Part shown: positions 1 to 4,650 of the stretch, piece by piece
Layout of the letters: each line of letters begins with the position of its first letter
Numbering within the stretch: the first letter of the stretch is position 1
Notes under the pieces: generated by a model
What the model was told of the DNA's origin: nothing
Seen by the model: the letters and a program-made list of their open reading frames with translations, nothing else
Database searches by the model: none
Assembly (NCBI GenBank): GCA_016866645.1
Contig: VGLX01000099.1
Location: 1-5,733, forward strand
Origin: Candidatus Woesearchaeota archaeon
GTDB taxonomy: Archaea > Nanobdellota > Nanobdellia > SCGC-AAA011-G17 > VGLX01
Length of the DNA: 5,733 nucleotides
Direction of reading: 5' to 3'
Translations under genes and position numbers: made by a program

Positions 1-1
1 A

Positions 2-106
2 ATAAGACAACACTCAAAAAAATTATACCCCTTTGAATCACAGACCTTCTTTGAAAATAAGAACAAACAGTTACAGAGGGAAATGGTCATCTACTGTGAG
101 GAATAG
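2..106 (+). CDS. possible C-terminal tail of an upstream gene (partial at left edge)
   Basis: From base 2 a frame stays open for 34 codons and stops at TAG (104-106). The peptide is polar, begins IRQHSKKLYPFESQTF and ends REMVIYCEE. The other two plus frames stop almost at once (TAA at 3-5 and TGA at 34-36). The length alone is not significant, since about one random frame in ten would stay open this long, and no family is recognisable. Its stop would overlap the first bases of the promoter element at 103-121, a typical compact arrangement. An alternative is that this 144-bp leader region is simply non-coding. Confidence 0.3.
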   Translation: MRQHSKKLYPFESQTFFENKNKQLQREMVIYCEE

Positions 107-121
107 AAACATTATTAAACA
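103..121 (+). promoter_or_regulatory. BRE/TATA-like promoter element of the FAD dehydrogenase gene
   Basis: The sequence ATAGAAACATTATTAAACA occurs here and again, identically, at 2397-2415. In both places its last base is followed by 23 nt and then the ATG. The A-rich part (AGAAAC) resembles a B-recognition element and ATTATTAAA resembles an archaeal TATA box. Its centre lies about 30 bp before the ATG, so transcription should begin at or a few bases before the start codon, and no Shine-Dalgarno motif is visible. The exact repetition and spacing are seen directly; the promoter role is inferred. Confidence 0.62.
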
Positions 122-144
122 AGTTGTGTTATTTATCTCGTCGG

Positions 145-1506
145 ATGAAAGTTGTTATAGTTGGCTCAGGTCCGGCAGGGCTTTTCGCGGCCTACAAGCT
201 TGTAGGACATGCAGACGTAACAGTAGTGGACAAAGGCGGTGACGTTGACAGCAGGGCATGCCCAAGCCCAGGGGAATGCAAAGCTGCCTGTAAGCCGTGC
301 AACATACTTTGCGGCGTAGGCGGGGCAGGGCTTTTTTCCGACGGCAAGATAATATTCTCAACCAAGATAGGCAACAATCTCAATCCTGTGGTAAATGAAG
401 CGAAGAACATGGCCTTGGTCAAGGAAGTCGTTGACATTTTTAGCAAGTACGATGTTAATGTCGAAAAACTTTCACAGGAATCCGAGCGTGAGATAGAGCA
501 TCTGAAAAAAAAAGCAAGGATTGTCGGAGGGGATTTCTTATATGCTCCCCAGGCGCATATCGGGACTGACAAGCTCTTGGACCTGATAAGCTGTTTTAAA
601 AAAGACTTGGAATCAAAAGGGGTGAAGTTCTTGAACAAGACAGAAGTCCTGAAAGTCGAAGACAAAGAGATTGTCACTAACAAAGAATCACTCCAGTATG
701 ACAAGCTTATACTTGCGCCAGGAAGGGTAGGCGCGGGATGGCTGGAGCAGGTGATGAACGATTTAAAACTTGAATATTCCTACAACCCTATTGACATAGG
801 TGTAAGGGTCGAAGTGCCTAAAGAGATAACAGACAGCACAACGAAAGTTGTACGCGACATGAAATTCTACTTAAGGTCAGACACCTATAATGACTTGGTA
901 AGGACTTTCTGCACCTGTCCGGGCGGAAAAGTCACTAGGGAGACCCATGAGGGCTTTAACCTCGTCAACGGCCATTCAGACAGCGATGACAGCAGCCCTA
1001 ACACCAACTTTGCATTCTTGGTGACAATGCCTTTGACAGCCCCTTTAAGCAACACCAACTATTATGGTCACAAGGTGGCAGACCTCGCTTACGTTACAGG
1101 CGTTAAGAAGCCTATACTGCAGAGGCTTGGCGACCTGAGAAGCGGCCACAGGAGCCATTTTGAAAAGAAGCATGAGTTCCTGATAAATCCTACATTGAAT
1201 GATGTTGTCTATGGCGACATAGGATTAGTCTTGCCTCATAGGGTAACGCTTGACATCATAGAAGGCCTGGAGAAGCTTGACAGGATAATACCTGGGGTTG
1301 CTAACGATGAAACGCTGCTATACGCCCCGGAGATAAAATTCCATGGATTGAAAGTCATAACAGACGAGTACTTGGCTACGAGCAGGAAAAACATTTACGT
1401 GGCTGGCGACGGCGCTGGTCTGAGCAGGGGCATAGGCGGTGCTGCCTGCTGCGGATTATTAGCTGCTGAAGGTATTCTTAAAGAGGCCTATAAGTCAAAG
1501 CGTTAG
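145..1506 (+). CDS. FAD-dependent dehydrogenase, COG2509 type (NAD(P)/FAD oxidoreductase)
   Basis: A 453-residue flavoprotein predicted to be cytosolic. A Rossmann FAD site opens the protein (VIVGSGPAGLFAAYKL, G7-x-G9-x-x-G12), and the second strand ends in D29, expected to hold the adenosine ribose. A cysteine-rich stretch follows (C39, C45, C49, C52, C56) and runs into GVGGAGLFSDGK (57-68), the signature I associate with the COG2509 'uncharacterised FAD-dependent dehydrogenase' family. A second pair, C256 and C258, lies in TFCTCPGG. The C-terminal FAD motif is NIYVAGDGAGLSRGIGGA (416-433, with D422 for the FAD phosphate/ribitol). Length is normal for the family. The substrate is unknown. 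ATG 145 is chosen over the TTG at 124 because the Rossmann strand starts there and the promoter spacing fits a leaderless mRNA. The 3' end overlaps the convergent acetyltransferase gene by 4 bp. Confidence 0.88.
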   Translation: MKVVIVGSGPAGLFAAYKLVGHADVTVVDKGGDVDSRACPSPGECKAACKPCNILCGVGGAGLFSDGKIIFSTKIGNNLNPVVNEAKNMALVKEVVDIFSKYDVNVEKLSQESEREIEHLKKKARIVGGDFLYAPQAHIGTDKLLDLISCFKKDLESKGVKFLNKTEVLKVEDKEIVTNKESLQYDKLILAPGRVGAGWLEQVMNDLKLEYSYNPIDIGVRVEVPKEITDSTTKVVRDMKFYLRSDTYNDLVRTFCTCPGGKVTRETHEGFNLVNGHSDSDDSSPNTNFAFLVTMPLTAPLSNTNYYGHKVADLAYVTGVKKPILQRLGDLRSGHRSHFEKKHEFLINPTLNDVVYGDIGLVLPHRVTLDIIEGLEKLDRIIPGVANDETLLYAPEIKFHGLKVITDEYLATSRKNIYVAGDGAGLSRGIGGAACCGLLAAEGILKEAYKSKR

Positions 1507-2027
1507 ATTTCTTTGTACATCACAACGCCTTCGCTGCCGTCTTGATAATGGTAACACATTGTTGTTAGTTCAGTGTATCCCGAGCTTTTGAACATCTTAT
1601 AAGAATTTCCGCATTTGCCTCCGAAGCATGTCACGTAAGAATGCTTATGGCCTATTTTCTTATGTTCTTCAATAACTCGTTTCACTAGCTCTTTACCAAC
1701 ACCTTTAGCCCTTTGTTCCGGCATCACAGCTATCATGCTTATAGTGAAGCTTTTCTTCTCATATTTCAAACCTTTAGACTTCATAGCGTTCTTGTAAATC
1801 CCTTTTTCGATGCTTACATCACCGTAAGTACAAAAACCTACGAAAGAATTATCATCATAGGCTATCAGCAAGTCATGCTTAAGTTCCTCTTTTACAATGC
1901 ATAAATCCCTAGTAGCATCTCTCAGTTCTGAATAGCATCCCGGGCTTTTGAAAGAGTCGAAGATAAGACCTATTAAAGTATTCAAATCTTGCAGATTATC
2001 TGGTTCCTTGCTTGTCCTTATAGCCAT
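1503..2027 (-). CDS. GNAT-family N-acetyltransferase
   Basis: A 174-residue protein of one GNAT domain, which moves an acetyl group from acetyl-CoA to an amine; the acceptor cannot be told. Motif A is clear: strand ISMIAVMPEQ (96-105), then the pyrophosphate loop Q105-R-A-K-G-V-G111 (the Q/RxxGxG pattern) and helix KELVKRVIEEHKK. The expected motif B follows as NSYKMFKSSGYTELTTMCYHY (from N141), where the Asn, Tyr143 and Phe146 match the usual helix after strand 5. The N-terminal third (1-90) would carry acceptor specificity. Five cysteines (C31, C43, C66, C134, C139) are a little rich. The ATG at 2027 has a TATA box 26 bp before it and no Shine-Dalgarno motif, so the transcript is probably leaderless and separate from the small gene upstream. 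The 3' end interleaves with the stop of the dehydrogenase. Confidence 0.85.
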   Translation of the reverse strand: MAIRTSKEPDNLQDLNTLIGLIFDSFKSPGCYSELRDATRDLCIVKEELKHDLLIAYDDNSFVGFCTYGDVSIEKGIYKNAMKSKGLKYEKKSFTISMIAVMPEQRAKGVGKELVKRVIEEHKKIGHKHSYVTCFGGKCGNSYKMFKSSGYTELTTMCYHYQDGSEGVVMYKEI

Positions 2028-2048
2028 GTGACTATTCCTTCAGCCCTT

Positions 2049-2056
2049 TTTTATAA
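2049..2056 (-). promoter_or_regulatory. TATA box of the GNAT gene
   Basis: Read on the minus strand this is TTATAAAA, in the 39-bp gap between the stop of the 60-residue gene and the acetyltransferase ATG. Its centre is about 26 bp before the A of the ATG, the archaeal TATA-to-start-site distance, so a leaderless mRNA is predicted. The acetyltransferase therefore need not depend on the upstream gene's promoter. Confidence 0.6.
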
Positions 2057-2066
2057 CACAGAATTC

Positions 2067-2249
2067 TTAAAGCCCTAAAAAATTTCTTAAGCTGTCTAAT
2101 TCTGATTTCTTCTTATCGTAGAGGCCTTGCTTAAGCTTTAATCCATGGTGCTGAATATCCCATTCCATAGTTGTTACTTCTTTCTTCAAGTTTTCAAACC
2201 TTTCTTGTGCTTCTTCTTTTGAAAGCTTTATCTCTATTTCATCTACCAT
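2067..2249 (-). CDS. 60-residue helical protein, unknown function
   Basis: A small soluble protein starting MVDEIEIKLSKEEAQERF and ending ELDSLRNFLGL. After a short possible strand (VDEIEIKL) it is highly charged with heptad-like spacing of L, F, V and W, so two amphipathic helices forming a coiled-coil hairpin are likely. There is no cysteine and no membrane segment. I do not recognise the family. An in-frame ATG at 2282 would add 11 residues (MSSCSVEEAII), but 2249 is preferred: it has a strong GAGGAGG site 8 nt upstream, and the TATA box at 2291-2300 would start transcription near 2270, inside the longer reading frame. It is divergent from the metallophosphoesterase gene and lies just upstream of the acetyltransferase gene, which has its own TATA box. 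Read-through could still link the two. Confidence 0.68.
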   Translation of the reverse strand: MVDEIEIKLSKEEAQERFENLKKEVTTMEWDIQHHGLKLKQGLYDKKKSELDSLRNFLGL

Positions 2250-2257
2250 AATTATGG

Positions 2258-2264
2258 CCTCCTC
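2258..2264 (-). promoter_or_regulatory. Shine-Dalgarno site fixing the start of the 60-residue gene
   Basis: GAGGAGG on the minus strand, 8 nt before ATG 2249. It contains the GGAGG core complementary to the 16S rRNA tail at ideal spacing. It would be nonsensical if translation began at 2282, so it decides the start. Confidence 0.75.
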
Positions 2265-2290
2265 GACACTACAAGATGACATCTCTATAC

Positions 2291-2300
2291 TTAAATATTT
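2291..2300 (-). promoter_or_regulatory. TATA box of the 60-residue gene
   Basis: AAATATTTAA on the minus strand, preceded by GCG and embedded in GC-richer DNA. Its centre is about 46 bp before ATG 2249, placing the start site near 2270 and giving a leader of about 20 nt that contains the Shine-Dalgarno site. The arrestin gene has the same geometry. Confidence 0.6.
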
Positions 2301-2311
2301 CGCTTTTTACC

Positions 2312-2335
2312 GTGATATTGGTAACCATTTGTCAC
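2312..2335. promoter_or_regulatory. interrupted dyad, possible operator beside the minus-strand promoter
   Basis: Half-sites GTGA (2312-2315) and TCAC (2332-2335) flank an inner inverted repeat TGGT-A-ACCA (2319-2327) on nearly the same centre. It begins 11 bp upstream of the TATA box of the 60-residue gene, where archaeal activators often bind. The arms are short (4+4), so chance is possible. Confidence 0.25.
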
Positions 2336-2379
2336 CACCTTTCTCTTGATAAAAACCGCTTAGTCTTGTGTAATTTCTT

Positions 2380-2390
2380 GTGATTATCAC
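2380..2390. promoter_or_regulatory. small palindrome GTGAT-T-ATCAC, possible operator
   Basis: A perfect 11-bp dyad lying 6 bp before the shared promoter element of the metallophosphoesterase gene. It reuses the GTGA/TCAC half-sites of the dyad at 2312-2335, giving one candidate site next to each of the two divergent promoters. Regulatory function is inferred only. Confidence 0.28.
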
Positions 2391-2396
2391 TATTGG

Positions 2397-2415
2397 ATAG
2401 AAACATTATTAAACA
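2397..2415 (+). promoter_or_regulatory. BRE/TATA-like promoter element of the metallophosphoesterase gene
   Basis: An exact 19-bp copy of the element at 103-121, again ending 23 nt before the ATG (2439). No Shine-Dalgarno motif lies between it and the start, which fits a leaderless mRNA. Sequence outside the 19 bp shows no clear similarity between the two loci, so this is not simply the edge of a longer duplication. Confidence 0.62.
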
Positions 2416-2438
2416 CCCATCAGCCAGTATTTCAAATT

Positions 2439-3515
2439 ATGAACCGAATAATCCAAGCGGTTATATTCATCACAGTTTTCCTCAGTATATACTTAGGGAT
2501 GCACTTTTACGCATTCATAAGGATGGGTGGCCTTTTGGATGTAAAGAGGGGACTGACTTTTTACTTAGTGATGCTTGGGTTTGCATCCTCATTTGTCTTA
2601 ATCAGCTTTTTAGAACGGGCTTTTCAAAACTTTTTTACAAGAACGCTTTACACAGCAGCCTCTATCTGGATGGCTGCGCTTTTCTGGCTGTGCTGCTCTT
2701 TGCTGATTTACGAAGTCGTGAGGCTTTTAGTAAAAGCATCCCCGAGGACTGCAGGCTTTGCCATACTTGGATTAGTCACGGCGATGATAATACTCTCTGC
2801 TATAAACGCCCTGTTCCTCGTCACTAAGGAGGTCGATATACCCATGGAAGGCTTGAAAAAAGAGATTCGAGTCGTCCAGCTGTCAGACCTGCACTTAGGC
2901 ACTCTGCACGGCAAGGAATACTTGCAAAGAGCAGTTGACCGGGCTAATGATTTAAAGCCAGATGTCGTGTTCATAACAGGAGACCTGGCTGATGGCACAG
3001 GCTTGCTGAACGAAGAGACTTTCAAACCGCTTAACGATCTAAAAGCTGATGCTTTTTATGTGATAGGGAATCACGACATATATGCCGGACTGGAAAAAGT
3101 TCTACCTATGATAAGCAGAACCAAGGTGAAAGTGTTAAGAAATGAACTCGTCGAATATAAAGGACTGCAAGTTGTAGGTGTGGATAATCCGCAGAGAGAG
3201 TTCACAAATAAGAATAATGTTCTTGAAACGTTAAAGATTGACAAGACCAAGCCTTCAGTATTACTGTATCACCTGCCTCATGGTTTGGAAGAGGCTAACA
3301 AGGCAGGCATAAAGCTCCAGCTATCTGGACACACTCATAACGGGCAGATATTCCCGTTCAACTTCTTCTCAAGAATGGCAAATCGTTGGATGAAAGGGCT
3401 TTACAATTACAAGGGGACTTACTTATACGTCTCGCAAGGCACAGGCACTTGGGGGCCGCCGTTAAGGTTGGGCTCGAATAATGAGGTAACATTGATAAGG
3501 CTTAAGCCTTCTTAA
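2439..3515 (+). CDS. membrane-anchored calcineurin-like metallophosphoesterase (YkuE/YaeI-like)
   Basis: A 358-residue protein with two parts. Residues 1-130 hold about four hydrophobic helices (roughly 5-27, 38-58, 71-95 and 104-129). Residues 142-358 form the phosphoesterase, with every metal motif present: SDLHLG (D150, H152), TGDLAD (D182), GNHD (N211, H212, D213), YHLPHG (H278) and GHTHNGQ (H298, H300). These bind two metal ions, typically Mn, Fe or Zn, and hydrolyse a phosphoester. The architecture of four membrane helices plus a catalytic domain with GHTHNGQ matches the YkuE/YaeI-like membrane phosphoesterases, some of which are thought to act on lipid phosphates. The substrate here is unknown, and the side of the membrane is uncertain. 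The gene follows the shared 19-bp promoter element, suggesting leaderless expression from ATG 2439. A 44-bp gap separates it from the next gene on the same strand. Confidence 0.87.
   Translation: MNRIIQAVIFITVFLSIYLGMHFYAFIRMGGLLDVKRGLTFYLVMLGFASSFVLISFLERAFQNFFTRTLYTAASIWMAALFWLCCSLLIYEVVRLLVKASPRTAGFAILGLVTAMIILSAINALFLVTKEVDIPMEGLKKEIRVVQLSDLHLGTLHGKEYLQRAVDRANDLKPDVVFITGDLADGTGLLNEETFKPLNDLKADAFYVIGNHDIYAGLEKVLPMISRTKVKVLRNELVEYKGLQVVGVDNPQREFTNKNNVLETLKIDKTKPSVLLYHLPHGLEEANKAGIKLQLSGHTHNGQIFPFNFFSRMANRWMKGLYNYKGTYLYVSQGTGTWGPPLRLGSNNEVTLIRLKPS
3497..3510. repeat. 14-bp perfect palindrome at the end of the phosphoesterase gene
   Basis: AAGGCTTAAGCCTT reads the same on both strands and covers the last codons before the stop at 3513. 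A second CTTAAG follows at 3511-3516, then a weak hairpin AAGTG/CACTT (3514-3528). It may be coincidental codon use; no U-run follows on the plus strand, so it is not a classical terminator. Confidence 0.35.
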
Positions 3516-3526
3516 GTGCCGAACAC

Positions 3527-3535
3527 TTTAAAAAA
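3527..3535 (+). promoter_or_regulatory. possible TATA box of the PepSY-like gene
   Basis: TTTAAAAAA in the 44-bp gap, centred about 29 bp before ATG 3560. If used, transcription would start within a few bases of the ATG, downstream of the apparent Shine-Dalgarno site at 3549-3553. The gene may thus have both a near-leaderless mRNA of its own and an SD-led one from upstream read-through. Confidence 0.42.
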
Positions 3536-3548
3536 AGATGGTGAGTAA

Positions 3549-3553
3549 GAGGT
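3549..3553 (+). promoter_or_regulatory. Shine-Dalgarno site of the PepSY-like gene
   Basis: GAGGT, 7-8 nt from ATG 3560 (spacer TATGGC preceded by T). A reasonable match to the anti-SD. It is useful only on transcripts that begin before 3549, such as read-through from the phosphoesterase gene. Confidence 0.5.
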
Positions 3554-3559
3554 TATGGC

Positions 3560-4063
3560 ATGTTTGACAAACTGAAGAAAGCAGTCGAAGAGTTAGAGCA
3601 TAGCGAGAAGTTCAAAGAGTTCAAAAAAGAGAACCCAGAAGCTTACTTAGCATCATGCGTGATAATCCTAACAGGGAACAATTTCAGCGAATGGCAAGTT
3701 GATTATTACTTGCCTAAGAAGCATAAGCTAGCTACGTTCATAATCCGTGAGCAGGCAGACCTTAAAGGCGAAGACGAGATATTCCAGAAGGAAAAAACTG
3801 AGATAAAAGATCTGAGATTGAAAGACGTTAAGGTTGACCTTGACAAGGCCATGAAAATTCTCGAAAAGCTGAGAAAGAAAAAATATTCTGGAGAGTTCAC
3901 AAACAAGACGATAGTGATACTTCAGGTCTTAGAAGGCAAGATTGTTTGGAACATGACTCTTATAACCTCGACTCTGAAAGTTATTAACGTTAAGATAAAC
4001 GCTAAGACCGGCAGGATAATTTCTGAAAAGCTGGAGAACCTGCTTAGCTTCAGGGCTTCTTAA
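3560..4063 (+). CDS. PepSY-like cytosolic protein, unknown function
   Basis: A 167-residue protein with no signal peptide or membrane segment. A charged helix (1-28, FDKLKKAVEELEHSEKFKEF then NPEAYL) leads to a first strand-rich unit (30-66, with EWQVDYYLP) and a lysine/glutamate-rich linker. A second unit (92-157) has helix DLDKAMKILEKL, then strands KTIVILQV, KIVWNMTL and KVINVKINAKTGRII. The last part, W130 followed by a strand and the N-A-K-T-G-R turn, is the usual PepSY ending ('W.v....v.iDa.tG.i'). The two units may be an internal pseudo-repeat, with W45 and W130 in matching places. PepSY domains are usually extracellular, so a leaderless version is unusual. The function is unknown. It could be co-transcribed with the phosphoesterase. 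Its stop lies 7 nt from the stop of the convergent exported-protein gene. Confidence 0.72.
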   Translation: MFDKLKKAVEELEHSEKFKEFKKENPEAYLASCVIILTGNNFSEWQVDYYLPKKHKLATFIIREQADLKGEDEIFQKEKTEIKDLRLKDVKVDLDKAMKILEKLRKKKYSGEFTNKTIVILQVLEGKIVWNMTLITSTLKVINVKINAKTGRIISEKLENLLSFRAS

Positions 4064-4070
4064 GCGAGAG

Positions 4071-4095
4071 TTATTTGTATTTCTCGTAATTTTTT
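4071..4095 (+). terminator. possible U-rich terminator for the PepSY-like transcript
   Basis: A 25-base stretch with 17 T, ending in a run of six (4090-4095), begins 7 nt after the stop at 4063. Archaeal RNA polymerase commonly terminates at such U-rich tracts without a hairpin. It lies inside the 3' end of the convergent gene, where it also encodes that protein's lysine-rich tail, so the T-richness may only reflect coding. Confidence 0.35.
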
Positions 4096-4637
4096 GACTT
4101 GAAAATATTTATCATGTTACACGCCCAGTCTAGAGCGTCTTTTTTGTTTGTGAATATTCCTGCTGCGTATTCTTCGTTTTCGTCAAAGTCTACTCTGAAC
4201 TTGCAAGAAACTTCTTTGTCTATCTTCGGGCTTCCAGGAACGTCATCATAGGTTACGTCTGAAATTACTGAGCCTGTTGTTTCATTGCTCCTGTACATCC
4301 CATCCCCCACTTTTTTCCATTTGTTCTTCACTTTTATCCATCCGTCTCCATTCTTGTCGTATTCTGTAGGGTTTTTCCCTGTCGCGCAGCTTATATGATT
4401 CGCGTAGTACATGAAATGATAGTCAACGTCTCCATCATAAACTGATCTGACAGGCCGTTTTTGTATGGTCTTAACTTCGATACTGTATCGTTTCATTTCT
4501 TCATTTGTCCCCAAGGATAACGCAAACCCGTCTTTTTCGAAGCGTTGGAACTTGCTTTCGGGTAAAGAAGTGTTAGAAATTCCGAATAGCAGCCCTAGAC
4601 CTAACAATGCAGAGACTGTCCTTTTAACAAGTTTCAT
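4071..4637 (-). CDS. small exported protein with EF-hand-like loop, unknown function
   Basis: A 188-residue protein. The N-terminus MKLVKRTVSALLGLGLLFGISNTS is a classic Sec signal or uncleaved anchor: basic residues, then a hydrophobic stretch at about 8-20. No clear cleavage site or lipobox is visible. The rest is polar and strand-rich. Residues 94-101 read DKNGDGWI, matching the DxNxDGxI core of calcium-binding EF-hand or dockerin loops; only one such loop is seen. Three cysteines (C84, C145, C173) would allow one disulphide. The lysine-rich tail (FKSKNYEKYK) is unusual. I do not recognise a family. The start is 12 nt after the arrestin-like gene's stop, with an AGGTG site overlapping that stop, so the two are co-transcribed and probably work in one process, though on opposite sides of the membrane if the arrestin-like protein is cytosolic. 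Confidence 0.75.
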   Translation of the reverse strand: MKLVKRTVSALLGLGLLFGISNTSLPESKFQRFEKDGFALSLGTNEEMKRYSIEVKTIQKRPVRSVYDGDVDYHFMYYANHISCATGKNPTEYDKNGDGWIKVKNKWKKVGDGMYRSNETTGSVISDVTYDDVPGSPKIDKEVSCKFRVDFDENEEYAAGIFTNKKDALDWACNMINIFKSKNYEKYK

Positions 4638-4645
4638 ATTTTTTG

Positions 4646-4650
4646 CACCT
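4646..4650 (-). promoter_or_regulatory. Shine-Dalgarno site overlapping the arrestin-like stop codon
   Basis: AGGTG on the minus strand, 8 nt before ATG 4637. Its first base is the last base of the upstream TAA, a sign of translational coupling within a two-gene operon. Confidence 0.6.

Noticed and set aside
17..32. TATA-like ATTATACCCC near the left edge, possibly a minus-strand promoter for a divergent gene
   Set aside because: The predicted start site would fall at or beyond the edge of the window, so it cannot be supported here.
124..144. TTG-initiated extension of the dehydrogenase by 7 residues
   Set aside because: The extra residues precede the FAD strand, have no Shine-Dalgarno site, and ATG 145 fits the promoter spacing shared with the second copy of the element.
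33..242. 69-codon plus-strand frame overlapping the start of the dehydrogenase
   Set aside because: It runs through the promoter element and into the conserved Rossmann motif of the real gene in another frame; its composition is not protein-like.
192..704. 170-codon minus-strand frame inside the dehydrogenase
   Set aside because: Antisense shadow: the plus-strand product has clear flavoprotein motifs throughout, while this frame is rich in Ser/Leu/Pro with no motif.
2393..2827. 144-codon plus-strand frame across the phosphoesterase start
   Set aside because: Starts inside the promoter element and overlaps the membrane helices of the real gene; no coherent domain.
2708..3025. 105-codon minus-strand frame inside the phosphoesterase
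   Set aside because: Antisense to the catalytic motifs DLH and GD; no motif of its own.
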